A stretch of 64,000 bases of DNA, taken from NCBI GenBank assembly GCA_035610835.1, contig CM069449.1, forward strand, positions 13,588,531 to 13,652,530. The letters are read 5' to 3'. Below are positions 22,516 through 33,545 of this stretch, one piece after another. Both the position numbers and the translations under genes were made by a program. Each line of letters opens with the position of its first letter. Within the stretch, counting starts at the first letter, position 1. The DNA comes from Ophiura sarsii. Its lineage: Eukaryota > Echinodermata > Ophiuroidea > Amphilepidida > Ophiuridae. The notes beneath the pieces are model-generated. The model was not told where the DNA came from. It saw only the letters and a list, made by a program, of their open reading frames with translations, and made no database searches.

Positions 22516-24031
22516 GAAACAACTGACAGAGAGTGTTGACATGGAATGCCTTTATTCTATAGTGCTTGCTAGGTCTAGTGTCTTTTCCATGTTTAGGCAT
22601 GTTAGTTGATGTGCATTATATTAACCTATAGCTCAGCATAATTGTTACGCTTCATGATTCTGTCATGAAAAATCGTACACGATCTTCAATTTAATAGCCT
22701 CAAACCAGTTTGGGGTTTATGGAAAGAGCCTCGTTTTCCATTCATGGAGAAAAGAAATGTTCAAAATTCCCTTCATAAAAGTTCAACTGACAACTTAAAT
22801 ACAAATTACCGTTACATTGCATAAAGTTGACGTTTGAATTAGCGTACAAGCTGTTGAAAGTGACATGTACCGTTATTTTAGCCTATTTTGATTTGCATAT
22901 GAAATCTATAGTGTTTTTATCGTTGTCATTTATAATTTTCTATTTCCCTTACTTGTCTTCAGGATAGATTGTGATTTCTATATCAAAATACATACACGAT
23001 TATGTTATTAAATTTCTTGCTAGCTTACAATGCTCACCTGTAGTCCGAAACAGCAGAAATATACCCTAAACATGCTAATAAAAGCAATCATTTGTAATGT
23101 CCTCTACTGACGAATGTTAGGAGAGAAAGAATCAATTCCTAAAGTTCGTCAATAGAGATCAGTATAATTCAATTATTTTGTTATTATCGTTTTCTGGCCC
23201 CTTTTAATTGCGACATTGCATTAGATGTGGATGACCGTACTTGCATGACGTCACCTCTACAGCGAATAATCTATTTACAAAAAATGTAACCCCAACATTA
23301 CTACTATATATGAGAAGTCCCTAACTGCAATACCTGTTACCTGTTACATTCAACATGTTCAAGCACTTAACATAGAGTAGTAATACTGCATGACGTTCGA
23401 GAGATGAACGACTTTTACTTTAATTTAACTATTATTATTAATTCAATAAACAGACATCCACCTATATGGAGAACCCCGGCTGTCAATATTGCTTGGATAG
23501 TCTACACAGTGTACTTATTGAAGGGTATTTATGGAAAGATAATAATAATAGTACTAGTATGGAATGCAACAATTATATGTCTCCTCCACGGTCTCCTCCG
23601 TGTTATATGATGATGACCTAGACTGGGTCCCCACGTCCCTCTATGTGGCCGCCATCTTTAAACATGGCGGACCAAATCGAGCGCCCAAGTGTAAATAGTA
23701 ACTACGGTAGGGATTCAGTCTGATGATGACTGATGAGAAAGCAGCTAGAGCGCCATCTATTTTTAGACATCTTATCAAATAGATGCGTTACTATCGCAAC
23801 GGAAACAACTGAACGAATAAAGTGATGATTTCGTTTGTGTGTACGCTTGCTCCGACTCGAGACATTTTGTTGGTTTCAATTCCATGGGTTTCAATTCTGC
23901 AAGGTACCAACAAAATTGGTGTGACGATAATTTCAATCCATTTCATAGTTCTCTTCAATAATTAATGACACTATTAAAATTAAAAACATCGTACTCTATG
24001 CATTTCCCTTGAGTTATCAAAGCATAGTTCT

Positions 24032-24131
24032 NNNNNNNNNNNNNNNNNNNNNNNNNNNNNNNNNNNNNNNNNNNNNNNNNNNNNNNNNNNNNNNNNNNNN
24101 NNNNNNNNNNNNNNNNNNNNNNNNNNNNNNN
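24032..24131. other. Assembly gap of exactly 100 N
   Basis: One hundred consecutive N characters. The round number is a common scaffolding convention for a gap of unknown size. It lies between the two copies of the large duplicated block, so the relative placement of the two copies depends on a scaffold join here rather than on continuous sequence. Confidence 0.99.
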
Positions 24132-24270
24132 GGTAGGTAATTTTGACATATGAGTCTCGAATTTGACAGGTTCGCCACCCACGTGTTTCTCATCTACATT
24201 ATCTATGAGGCCATGCGCCACTGATTCAATTTGACGAACATGCAATATATTCAGCTGTTTGTTATGGGCT

Positions 24271-24808
24271 CAGTGGCGGCGCTAAATGGGGCAAGGGGTA
24301 GGGTGGGGATTGGGGGGTTGGCAGGCATTCCCCACCTAACACATTTGTTGCCCTTCACTTTGCCCCCCCCCCCCCACCCCCCAAAAAAAAAAATATATAT
24401 ATATATATAAAAAAAATGTAAACAAAATTACTTACATTTGAAACAAATTGGCAATTTGTCCGCGTATTTTCTTACCAAATTAGATTAGGCCTACGCGCTA
24501 GACCAAATATTGACAATTTAAGCATAAAACAAAGCACGCGCGAGTTTTCATACCAAATTAGTTAGAAGTAGACCACTTTTCACAATGTTAGCGTAAAATG
24601 GCAAAAAAACAATAAAAAAAATATATATATAATTTTTTTTAATTTAATTTATTTTTTATTATTATTATTATTATTATTATATTTTTTTTTTTCATATTTT
24701 TTAAATATTTTTAAAATATTTTTTAATTATTTTTTTAATTATTTTTTTTAAATATTTTTTTTATTATTGTCAAATGTTATGGGGGCGCCCGCCCCCTCTG
24801 TATCCGCC
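24271..24808. mobile_element. Probable hAT-type element remnant with shared core
   Basis: It begins CAGTGGCGGCGCTAAATGG. A possible right end CTGTATCCGCCACT lies at about 24795-24808, but no 8-bp duplication matches, so the limits are uncertain. The core 24440-24610 (TTTTCTTACCAAATTAG, TTGACAATTTAAGCATAAAA, GCGTAAAATGGCA) is shared with 45932-46140, which ends TGCCGCCACTG. A simple AT stretch with (TTA)n follows (24600-24770). Confidence 0.6.
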
Positions 24809-25106
24809 ACTCATACTATACTATACTATCCCCCCCCCCCCCCCCCTGTATCCTCAACTCATACTATACTATACTATTTCCCCACCCCACCCCAACGTGG
24901 TTACTAGAATTACTTTATACGAAGTCATGACCCGTTATATACCCTGTACACACACCCCACCTCTGATTGGGACGCATCTTAACGATACGCCCAACCCTAA
25001 AACCAGAAATGCCCGTGGTGGACGAGCTGCAAATAATATAATATATCGCACGTGTTTGTATATTTACCTTCCTTTTTGCATTTCCTGGACAAACTGTGTT
25101 ACATTT

Positions 25107-25215
25107 AGACCCGTTTCGATCTGTTTGGACCCATTTGGATCTATATTGGACCCGTTTGTACCCATTTGGATACATTTGGATACATTTGGATCCATTTGGA
25201 CCCGTTTGGACCCAT
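25107..25215 (+). repeat. Minisatellite, unit ~10-11 bp (TTTGGACCCA)
   Basis: About ten units of TTTGGACCCA / TTTGGATACA / TTTGGATCCA run in series. They account for the periodic residues in the longest open frame of the window (24774-25373), which is otherwise poly-C and low-complexity sequence. Confidence 0.9.
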
Positions 25216-25984
25216 TACCAAATATACAAACACCCATAGCGAAAACAGCTACGAACTATATGTTATTCTCGAAATGGTATCCAATCACGATTACAAGCAT
25301 CCAACACGAGAAATGTCTTATTGCTGATTTGGTCTACCGCAAACTACTGTTCGCGAAATTAATTAATGAATAACCCCAATTATACCACACCTATTACTAA
25401 TATGGGGTTACGTGGGGTTTATCCGAGTTTTGTTAAATAATGTAATAATGGTGGTACCTCTTTAATTTAATAGAACAAAGGATATCGTATGTTTTATCTA
25501 TGGTTGTGTCTCTTCCTGTCTTACGAGCAACCATGATGTGTAACCTTTCACCAGCCCAGGGGAGGGGGAGCCGGTGACCTCAGGAAGCTGTATAGGTATA
25601 TGCCCCGCTGAAGATCACCTTTCTATGTCTTCTAATAATTTTTAATACCCCTCCCCCATCACCACCACTCAATTTTGTTTAGCATGCTTTACTTTTTACG
25701 ATCCTTTTTTGCTTTATGGGAGAAACATCTGTTCTATCTACCATGTCTATATGTACAGTTCATATAATTGCGCTTAACGACCAGTTCTAAAGTTCCTCCA
25801 TTTGTGGACGGCACCCCTATCAAAGAATCCCCCCCCCCATGTAACCTTCTACCAGGTTAGGTTAAATAGGCCTATAGACTACACCAAACGTTTGTTTAAT
25901 TGTTTTTTAAAGTGAATGGTGAAATGGTCCATTGTAATATTGCATTATACAAACCTGCAGACACAAATGATTTTAAATTACTAA

Positions 25985-26150
25985 ATAGAGTGCCAACGAA
26001 AATGAATATAGAGGTTACCCATGTTGCCATTTGCAACGGACTACAAAGGGAATCGCACCTGGCCTATTCTACATTCAATTGAATCGGTGCATGACGTCCA
26101 ATTCATTGAATGAACCGTGTTACCAAAGAACACAGTTCTTATTCTCGACA
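25985..26150 (+). repeat. Dispersed repeat, first copy
   Basis: GGAATCGCACCTGGCCTATT, CAATTGAATCGGTGCA and TGAACCGTGTTACCAAA, together with AATAGAGGTTA-like and TGCGCAACGGA-like blocks, are shared in order with 30225-30376. The family is unknown. I see no termini. Confidence 0.75.
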
Positions 26151-26439
26151 AGATTGGCAGCTAATCCAAAACACGGATAACCTCTATTTGGCGTTTAACA
26201 AATTCCAGGGAGGCTTGGGTTTCAGTAATTTGGTTTTTGTATATTATTGTATTGTTGTTTTGCAAGGATGGTGTACTGGTTTACATTCGTTTAGGGAATG
26301 TTAGGCTCTGTGATTTACTTTGGGGTCGGGGACATGTTGTTGCTTTAGCATGTTTAGAGGGTGAATTATCGTGAATAGTATAGTAGGTGCCTTTACGGGT
26401 AGGGTTTTGAGGTGCGTCAGGTGGGTCGGGTTCAAGGCA

Positions 26440-26875
26440 GGGATAGCACTGGATCAAAAATGTGAGAGGTCCCTTGAAATTTTTCGGGACCCCGTAGGAC
26501 TTTAAAAAACAAATTTAAGTGGTCCCTCAAGAAAATGAGAGGTCCCGAAGTATGGTTATTTAAAAATGGACGAAACTGATTTAGGAAAATTAGAGGCCAC
26601 ACTATGAGTCGATGACTTATGGTTTGGTTATAGTAGGGGTCAACGGGTATGATCGATGATGAGGACAGTTTTATTGAATTTATATTGTGAGCAAAGGATG
26701 GATATGTAATTTACAGAATTTCTTAAGGTTTCCATTTCCATACATCGTCAAATGTGAGGAGTCCCTTCAATTTTAATCGGGACCCGCAAGGCTTTCCAAT
26801 TTGAAATCTGACGCGTCACTATTCGAAAGTGAGAGGTCTAGGACGCGCAGACGCGTCATAATGCGACCCTTGGTT
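26440..26875. repeat. Decayed repeat with recurring GAGAGGTCCC / CGGGACC words
   Basis: Variants of GTGAGAGGTCCCTTGAAATT and CGGGACCCCGTAGG recur three to four times (26460, 26500-26560, 26755, 26830), with ACGCGTC words at the right end. Possibly a transposon remnant starting CAGGGATAGCACTGG at about 26434. Limits are not defined. Confidence 0.45.
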
Positions 26876-28329
26876 CAAGGTCAGGAGTTAAGGTCAAATA
26901 ATGTTGCTTTGGCGGGTGGTGCTTTAAAGCTTTGGTCATGTTTGTAGCCAGTAGGCCTAACAGTCATGCCAAAAGTAAAAGTATTAGAATAATACTGTAG
27001 AGTTCATTATAGAAATAATGTAGTACACAAATGTCCTATAGATTGTGTGGGCGATGTAGTGTTGTTTGTTTACAACGAAAGAAAAACAAAACATTATGAC
27101 CATGACGCTTTCAGGAACCGAAAACCTCGACAGGTCACCGTGAATTGGTCTGATGCAGTGTGCCAATTAATCCGCCTTTTATTTATGAAGGAATTTGCTT
27201 CCTTTAATGAACCAATCAGGTGCCTGACTTCTTTATTATATATATGACAAGTGATAACCGCTAATGACAAGTGATAACTGCTAATGGCAAAAGATGGCCG
27301 CTTTGTTCATGTTTTTGACAAAAGATTACCCCAATGATTCTTTTTCAGCGGCTGATGTATTAAGTCATCAAAACGGCCGACACACATGTCATATATAGTC
27401 GACTTATAACAAAGATGGCCTCCGTAGAAATAACCCACTTATATATAGCCCAATGACTGTATACCATGACAATACAACAAATATTGTAAATGAACTTGCT
27501 GCATCAAACCCCTCCTTTATTGGTGACAAGAGAATTCACATTTTTCTATTTTTCAATATTATCAACACAGAACCAACATTCCTTTTTGATAATGTACAGA
27601 TAGGCCTATGTGTTTATTTTGGACGATTACACAACGCTTATATTACAACATTGTCTAATAAATGGGTTTTTTTTAGAATATCTATCAGCACCGTACTGTC
27701 CCAAATGTACTTAACATGCTTAAGAAGCTCATATTCAGCATTCGTCAGTTATTAATCTTTTCCGTTTATTGTGTAACCCAATATGTGCGTTGTAAGACAA
27801 TCCTCGTCTAGTTACGAATCACCAAAAACAAAACTATCTATAATATCGTATATATAGCGCCTATGCGTAAACTTTATCCTCAATGTTTTTAAGGATGATA
27901 ACACGGTGTCGAAATGCCAGCACTTGCCGGGTGAAGAAGCGCGGACAGCAATGTTTGTTTGAGCAGCACCAGAATGCTTCACTTCTATCACATGACCAAA
28001 CCAGTTGGTTAAAGTGTAACCCAGTCAAGTCAAGGGTCTTTTTCTTTCTTTGAGCCTCCATATTCTTAACCAAAAAATATCATCATTGATCGGAGACTAA
28101 ATTTAACTCCAATAGATTATCTTAAATTAACAAGTTAATAGGACTTGTGAAACGGCTTCTTATCGTGGGATCTATATATACGCGCTTATTTGCTAAAAAG
28201 GGGGAAAGAGATGAATAAAATAAAATGCAGTACGGCAGAAAAAACAAGAGCTGCAGAACAGGATAATTATGGATTTTGAGCAACTTAGACCGATGAACAA
28301 TTTAACAACACTTAATAGCTTGTTTAATT
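26876..28329. other. Non-coding stretch
   Basis: No gene recognised. A tandem duplication ATGACAAGTGATAACCGCTA lies at about 27245-27290. Open frames of 60-100 codons here have no recognisable motif and no paired splice signals I would trust. Confidence 0.5.
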
Positions 28330-28337
28330 CGAAAGAT

Positions 28338-28718
28338 CAGGGGCGGACTGGCCACTGTGGCGTTGTGGCGATCGCCACATGGGCCGCTTGGTTTTGGGCC
28401 TCGCAGGGCCGGTTACTCAAGTTTTGGGCCTCTCAGTGCTGGTTACTCAAATTTTGTGACCGTGCGAAAATTTGTGACTGTGCGAAATGTTGTGACCCTA
28501 CCCCCCCCCCCCCCCCCCCCACCCCCCACCCCCCCCCCCCCCCCCCCCCCACCCACCCCCACTTACGTGAAATTCACGAGGTGACTGACTGGGGAAAAAA
28601 TTGGGGCAACCTTTTACGAAAATTTACTACCGGGACGACATACTTCTGCCTGACATGGTCAAAAAGGGCCGCTTTAATAATTTTGCCACGGCCGCTTTCA
28701 GGTCCCAGTCCGCCCCTG
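28338..28718. mobile_element. hAT-type MITE with 8-bp duplication CGAAAGAT and a long poly-C core
   Basis: It begins CAGGGGCGGACTGG and ends CCAGTCCGCCCCTG, flanked by CGAAAGAT at 28330-28337 and 28719-28726. The core 28499-28560 is almost pure C with rare A. The proline-rich open frames here are translations of this tract. It is 381 bp with no transposase. Confidence 0.94.
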
Positions 28719-29095
28719 CGAAAGATAGTAATAATAGAATGTTGCGGGCTGCTTAAGTAAATGATTTAGAGGCGCTTGGATTTGAACACTCCCTTTATAG
28801 AGGCGCAGTAAAGTCGCGCAAAGCATGCTGGAATCACTCAGGAAAACAATTATCTTCTTCACGCGGACCATGGAGCATGATGACACCCGCATGCATCGAG
28901 GCAAGTTGAGCCACTTGACTGGGGTGCCTTTTACCGGATGTAGCCGTGTTCGGTCGCATAACGAGCCCCGTGCATTTAGCTGATAAGGTTCTACCTGCTG
29001 GCCCGCGTGGACTTAAATTTTGTCCCGTCTGACCATAGACGGTGAGATGATATAGCCTATTACCATCTATGGTCTGACTTAGAAGAAGAGGTTAA

Positions 29096-29793
29096 GGTTG
29101 GTGTCAACCCTGTTTGGGCCAAATTTATCAAGCACTGTGACTTTTAAATTATAAATGTGATGTACATAAAAGTATACATTTTTTGTAATGAAATGAGTCA
29201 GAGAATCCATTTTTGGTATCAAATTTTACTAAAATTAGTGATTTTTACATTTTTGCCCAAAAATCACCTTTTTGGCACCAACATTTTTCAGACAACCTAA
29301 CAATATCAGTTTTTGATTAAAAATTCCAAAATTTCACCAAAATCATCTAAAGTCAATTATCTAGGAGCGAAATTTTTTTTTTGGCTTAAAATTTGTTTGT
29401 TTTGAAAATATTGACCAAAAAGTGCCAAAAAATGAGATTTTTGAGAGAAAAACATTTTTTTGGCACTTTTTGGTCAATATTTTCAAAACAAACAAATTTT
29501 AAGCCCAAAAAAAAAATTCGCTCCTAGATAATTGATTTTAGATGATTTTGGTGAAATTTTGGAATTTTTAATCAAAAACTGATATTGTTAGGTTGTCTGA
29601 AAATATTTGGCGCCAAAAAGGTGATTTTTGGGCAAAAATATAAAAATCACTAATTTTAGTAAAATTTGATACCAAAAATGGATTCTCTGACTCATTTCAT
29701 TACAAAAAATGTATACTCTTATGTACATCACATTTATAAATTAAAAGTTACAGTGCTTGATAAATTTGGCGCCAAACAGGGTTGACACCAACC
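29096..29793. mobile_element. Near-perfect foldback of ~340-bp arms, TTAA-flanked
   Basis: Arms run from 29096 to about 29431 and from about 29455 to 29793, with a loop of about 22 nt. Identity is very high: for example GGTTGGTGTCAACCCTGTTT opens the left arm and its inverse closes the right. TTAA lies at 29092-29095 and 29794-29797. AT-rich and non-coding. Mismatches are few (C/T changes and one ACC/TGG difference near GGCACC/GGCGCC), so arm correction or recent formation is likely. Confidence 0.95.
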
Positions 29794-30224
29794 TTAAGCA
29801 GGCGGAGTGATTAAGCCAAAAATAAAAATAATAAAATAGGTAATCCAGTTTCGTATACCCCCCCCCCCCACACCCCGCACGCGTGCTTTTTCGTTTCTGA
29901 AAATGTCCTGTTAATTCATTTTTCTCAGCATAGGCCTAAGCATGATAAGAGAGCAGATATTGGCCTCAGCCCTCTATGCCATAACTCATTTTAATATCAT
30001 AATCTTTACTCAATAATAGTTTGCAGTTAAAACACACAACCTTTAAAGATATTCCGGACTCCATAGATAGATATACACCGTCGGAATAATGAAGCGAGAA
30101 ACTAGTGTTGCGTGTATCATTTAGAGATGAGTGCCCTAACCAACCTATACTTTACTATACAGGGCGGACTATGGCTCCAGTGGGACTATGGTCGGTTGAT
30201 ACACCTGCATCTATTGCTGACACT

Positions 30225-30376
30225 ACGCAGCGCGGATGGAACCTATCGCATTACGAATAGAGGTTATCCATATAGCCATGCGCAACGGATATAAAGAGGA
30301 ATCGCACCTGGCCTATTCTATATTCAATTGAATCGGTGCAATGTCCAATTCATTGCATGAACCGTGTTACCAAATT
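30225..30376 (+). repeat. Dispersed repeat, second copy
   Basis: Collinear with 25985-26150. Identity is estimated by eye at around 75-80 percent. No coding signal. Confidence 0.75.
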
Positions 30377-30500
30377 GGCGTACATATCATGAAACTTGTG
30401 TTTCTTCTTTCTAAAAATCTTGCCAAACATATAGTTATTATTACCCACAAGATGGCAGCTAATCCGATACATGAATAACATCTATAGTGCATTATGTTAA

Positions 30501-30745
30501 TACTTTCCACGCGGCTATTAGTTTTACCATACAAAACATATTTTTCAAAAACCTTCCCCAACTTTCAAGGTCAGTCTTTTTTCAAGAATTACTGAACCAA
30601 TACTATAGGCTGTCTTTACTTGTTTTAATGTACGTCTCATGCATGATTCCAAATATCGTGATGAAATTCAATGATATCGACATTTTTGAAACATTTTGTG
30701 AACATTTGGAACTGTCCCCTGCAGACGATTGCCGCGTTGAAAACG
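30501..30745 (+). mobile_element. MITE, CACTTTCCACGCGGC family, both TTAA flanks intact
   Basis: TTAA (30497-30500), TACTTTCCACGCGGC at the left, GCCGCGTTGAAAACG at the right, TTAA (30746-30749). The interior matches the other family members (TTTTTCAAAAACCTTCCCCA, CCTGCAGACGATTGCC). 245 bp. Confidence 0.86.
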
Positions 30746-30749
30746 TTAA

Positions 30750-33540
30750 GTTTCATAAATTCTTCGACGGACCGAGAAACATATTTTATTTTTCATTTAA
30801 GGCCTAAGAGGTTAAGCAGACAGGTTACTAGTATTATACAAGTTTATAAGATCTAAAATTAGAAACTGTATAATCATGGTTACTTTTAATAGGTACTTGC
30901 AGTTGCAAGCGGATTAGGTTATTTCAGGCGTTTTATCCTGTCATATATCTAGGCAAAAATAAAAAAATCCACTATTATAAATTGGTGAAAAGTTCGTGTC
31001 CCCGGTTCACCTATAACATCTGAAAATGATTGTCCGAACGTTTTATTAATTATGACTGCGATATACGATAACTGCGTACGTTTTTGTTTAGTGATCAATA
31101 TTCATTCGTACATTTACACCTTGTTTAAATAATTATCCTTAAACCTAGATAAGATAAATTAATCAAACTCTAGGTAAGAACTAAAACTAGGTTTATAAGA
31201 TAAGTCTATTTTATATTTAAACATAGTGCAAGTTGAAGGCCTTATCTCTAATCAACATATCCGTGTGTTTGTAGAGATCCGAAATATGAAATGTGATGAT
31301 AAGTCTTATGGTAAAAAAATGCAGATAATTTAATATATATATTTTGAATAAGCATATCGTTGAGTCTGAAGCCTATGAACAAGAACATTCGTAAAATGGG
31401 GGAGTGGTTGGACTGACGATTGACAGTTTTATTATAACATTGAAGGCCTACGTGGAAAATGATTGTTTGGTGTATATATAGGCTTATTTGGTAAAACAAT
31501 GGCTTTGTTACATTTTTTTCGTTTCTGTCTGAGATTGAAAAGAAAACAAAAACGCTTCTTTATGTCTACGTCTGAGGTAGGCCTATACAGTAAGCTATAA
31601 AATGAAGTTCGGGAGTTTGATTTGATTTGATATCATTTGGGTCCTACGACCCTGGATAACCTTATAAGCTTCTTTCTTTATTAGCTTATTTAAATTGGGG
31701 TCCGTTATGTGTGAACAGATGTAGACCGGGATGATCCCCTACTCTTTACGAAAGAGTATGTAACCTTTTAACGTGCGGCGGGTATTACTCTTCCGATGCA
31801 CGGGAACACCATACGTGACTTCCGAACCACGGGATTTTTGCTGCCATTTAATAGATAGGAAATCGTCACAATCACTTCGCTTCATTTACCTGGCTGCCGA
31901 CACTGCGCACAATGTATCAGCACGTTGTAATATCCCCTAACCATGGCTCCTTTCACATCGGCATTAAACCCTCTTACGAAAACACACAACCGATCAATAA
32001 AGTGGAACGTGAAACACCTGTTCCTGTAACCAAAGCACTATTCACACACACACACGCGCGCGCAATGGAATGTCATGTCGGCTTAAACCTTTGATCATAT
32101 CATAATCAGACGTAACCTTCGTTCACTAGTTAAGCTAATCCTCTCAGATATTTATAAAAGTCGGTACGCTAATGAAGTCTCCTTACTGCGGTTATTATTA
32201 GATAAAGCCTTCGGTCCCAGGTAAGCATCAATTACACGTTAGAATAAAGTGTGTCAAGTCAAAACCATATGATGCAATCCTCCATAACTAGTATTACTAA
32301 CAGTTCTATACGCCGTACTTTAACAACGAAGAGGTCGTTTTTGAGGGTCCGTCGAATGTAGACTAACACATCGAAACCATATTCAGTTTTCAATTAATAA
32401 GCAACCGAAGAGAGAGTGAGAGAGAAAGATATAGTCTGTGAAAGGTATTAACTGGAGGATTTTCGCTAGATTTTTGTTCAGATGGGTAATAGAAGACTAC
32501 ATTCCTCGAACCGCGATTAAACAGTCCACGGCAGATGGACCATCCAAATAGATAGTAAGCTGTAGATCTATGCACTATAAAGGTCCATATTTCTTCTTAC
32601 CCTAAGTAATACAGGGTTTAGAGAGACTCACGTGACTCTTTAGAGAGAGTCACGTGACATTATACCTATTTTTTTCTCAAAGTTCCTATAACGTATAGTA
32701 TAAGTATAACTAAAACATCAACTTGACTCATACCACGACACCACCCTAGTATTGCCAATGTCTGGTCTTTTAAGAACGCACAATTTGGCGCTTACCCGGT
32801 TTCAGAAACTCCTACTGTGGCTAAAAATGTCAACCAAACACGTGCATTTATAGCTGCAGAGATTCAACATCGCCAATAAGCGACATAATCATGATAATAA
32901 TAATAGCAAAGTTGGCGCTTTTTATTTTGCCATACTTGGCAAATTCTACTATAGAAATAACTTTTTGGGCAACACTGCGTGAACAAAAACCACGATCAAG
33001 CGCACAGTAGTGACGGGCGATGGCCAGCGGCCTGACATCCTATACTGCGCTAACATCCGCTCCGAGTACGGCATGTGACACCCCTGACCCTATGGAGATC
33101 ATTCAGGGAAGATTAAAAGAAGAGAGATATGAAATTGATATATCTAGGGTGGCTTAGATTATGATTATTAGATATTTTAAAAAATCTGTTTTTCATTTTT
33201 TAAGCAAAGGGTGCGATGCAACCTAAAAGTCTTTATTATCCGGTCTAGAATGGGATTCTAATATTCTTGGTTTTTTAATCATTATTCAAAACTGCTCTTA
33301 CCACTGTGGTGAGGAGAATCGATTAGGTATTTCAAAACTTAACTTTGTGGCGTGCAAACAACAAAATAATTGACGCATTTTAGGTTCTCTTAATTAATAG
33401 CATATGATTTTTTCTTCTTAAATCAATGGCCTATTTGTTCGTAAGCGTTCTGCGGACATTACAGTTCTAAAAAACCGGATCACTGTCCGCCATAAAACAG
33501 ACGAATTAAAGAAAGCAAATAATATGGTAATAGGCTATAT
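30750..33540. other. Non-coding stretch with simple repeats
   Basis: No gene recognised. It includes a (CA)n(CG)n run at 32045-32062, a GA-rich run at 32407-32430 and an inverted TCACGTGACTCTTTAGAGAG / AGTCACGTGA motif at 32630-32660. 31620-31860 is a distinctive block containing GGGTCCTACGACCCTGG that I cannot assign. Confidence 0.5.
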
Positions 33541-33545
33541 AATCC

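Noticed and set aside
23715..23760. Hammerhead-ribozyme-like CTGATGAG followed by GAAAG
   Set aside because: There is no room for stem II between the core boxes and no flanking stems I or III can be drawn.
24774..25373. Longest open frame in the window (199 codons, plus strand)
   Set aside because: It is made of poly-C, (CTATACTA)n and a TTTGGACCCA minisatellite, with no domain and no conserved relative seen; the frame arises from low complexity.
28269..28760. 163-codon proline-rich frame
   Set aside because: Most of it is the translation of the poly-C core and ends of the hAT element 28338-28718.
29000..29090. Small inverted motif GACCATAGACGG / CCATCTATGGTC before the large palindrome
   Set aside because: Short and imperfect; without other copies it cannot be called an element.
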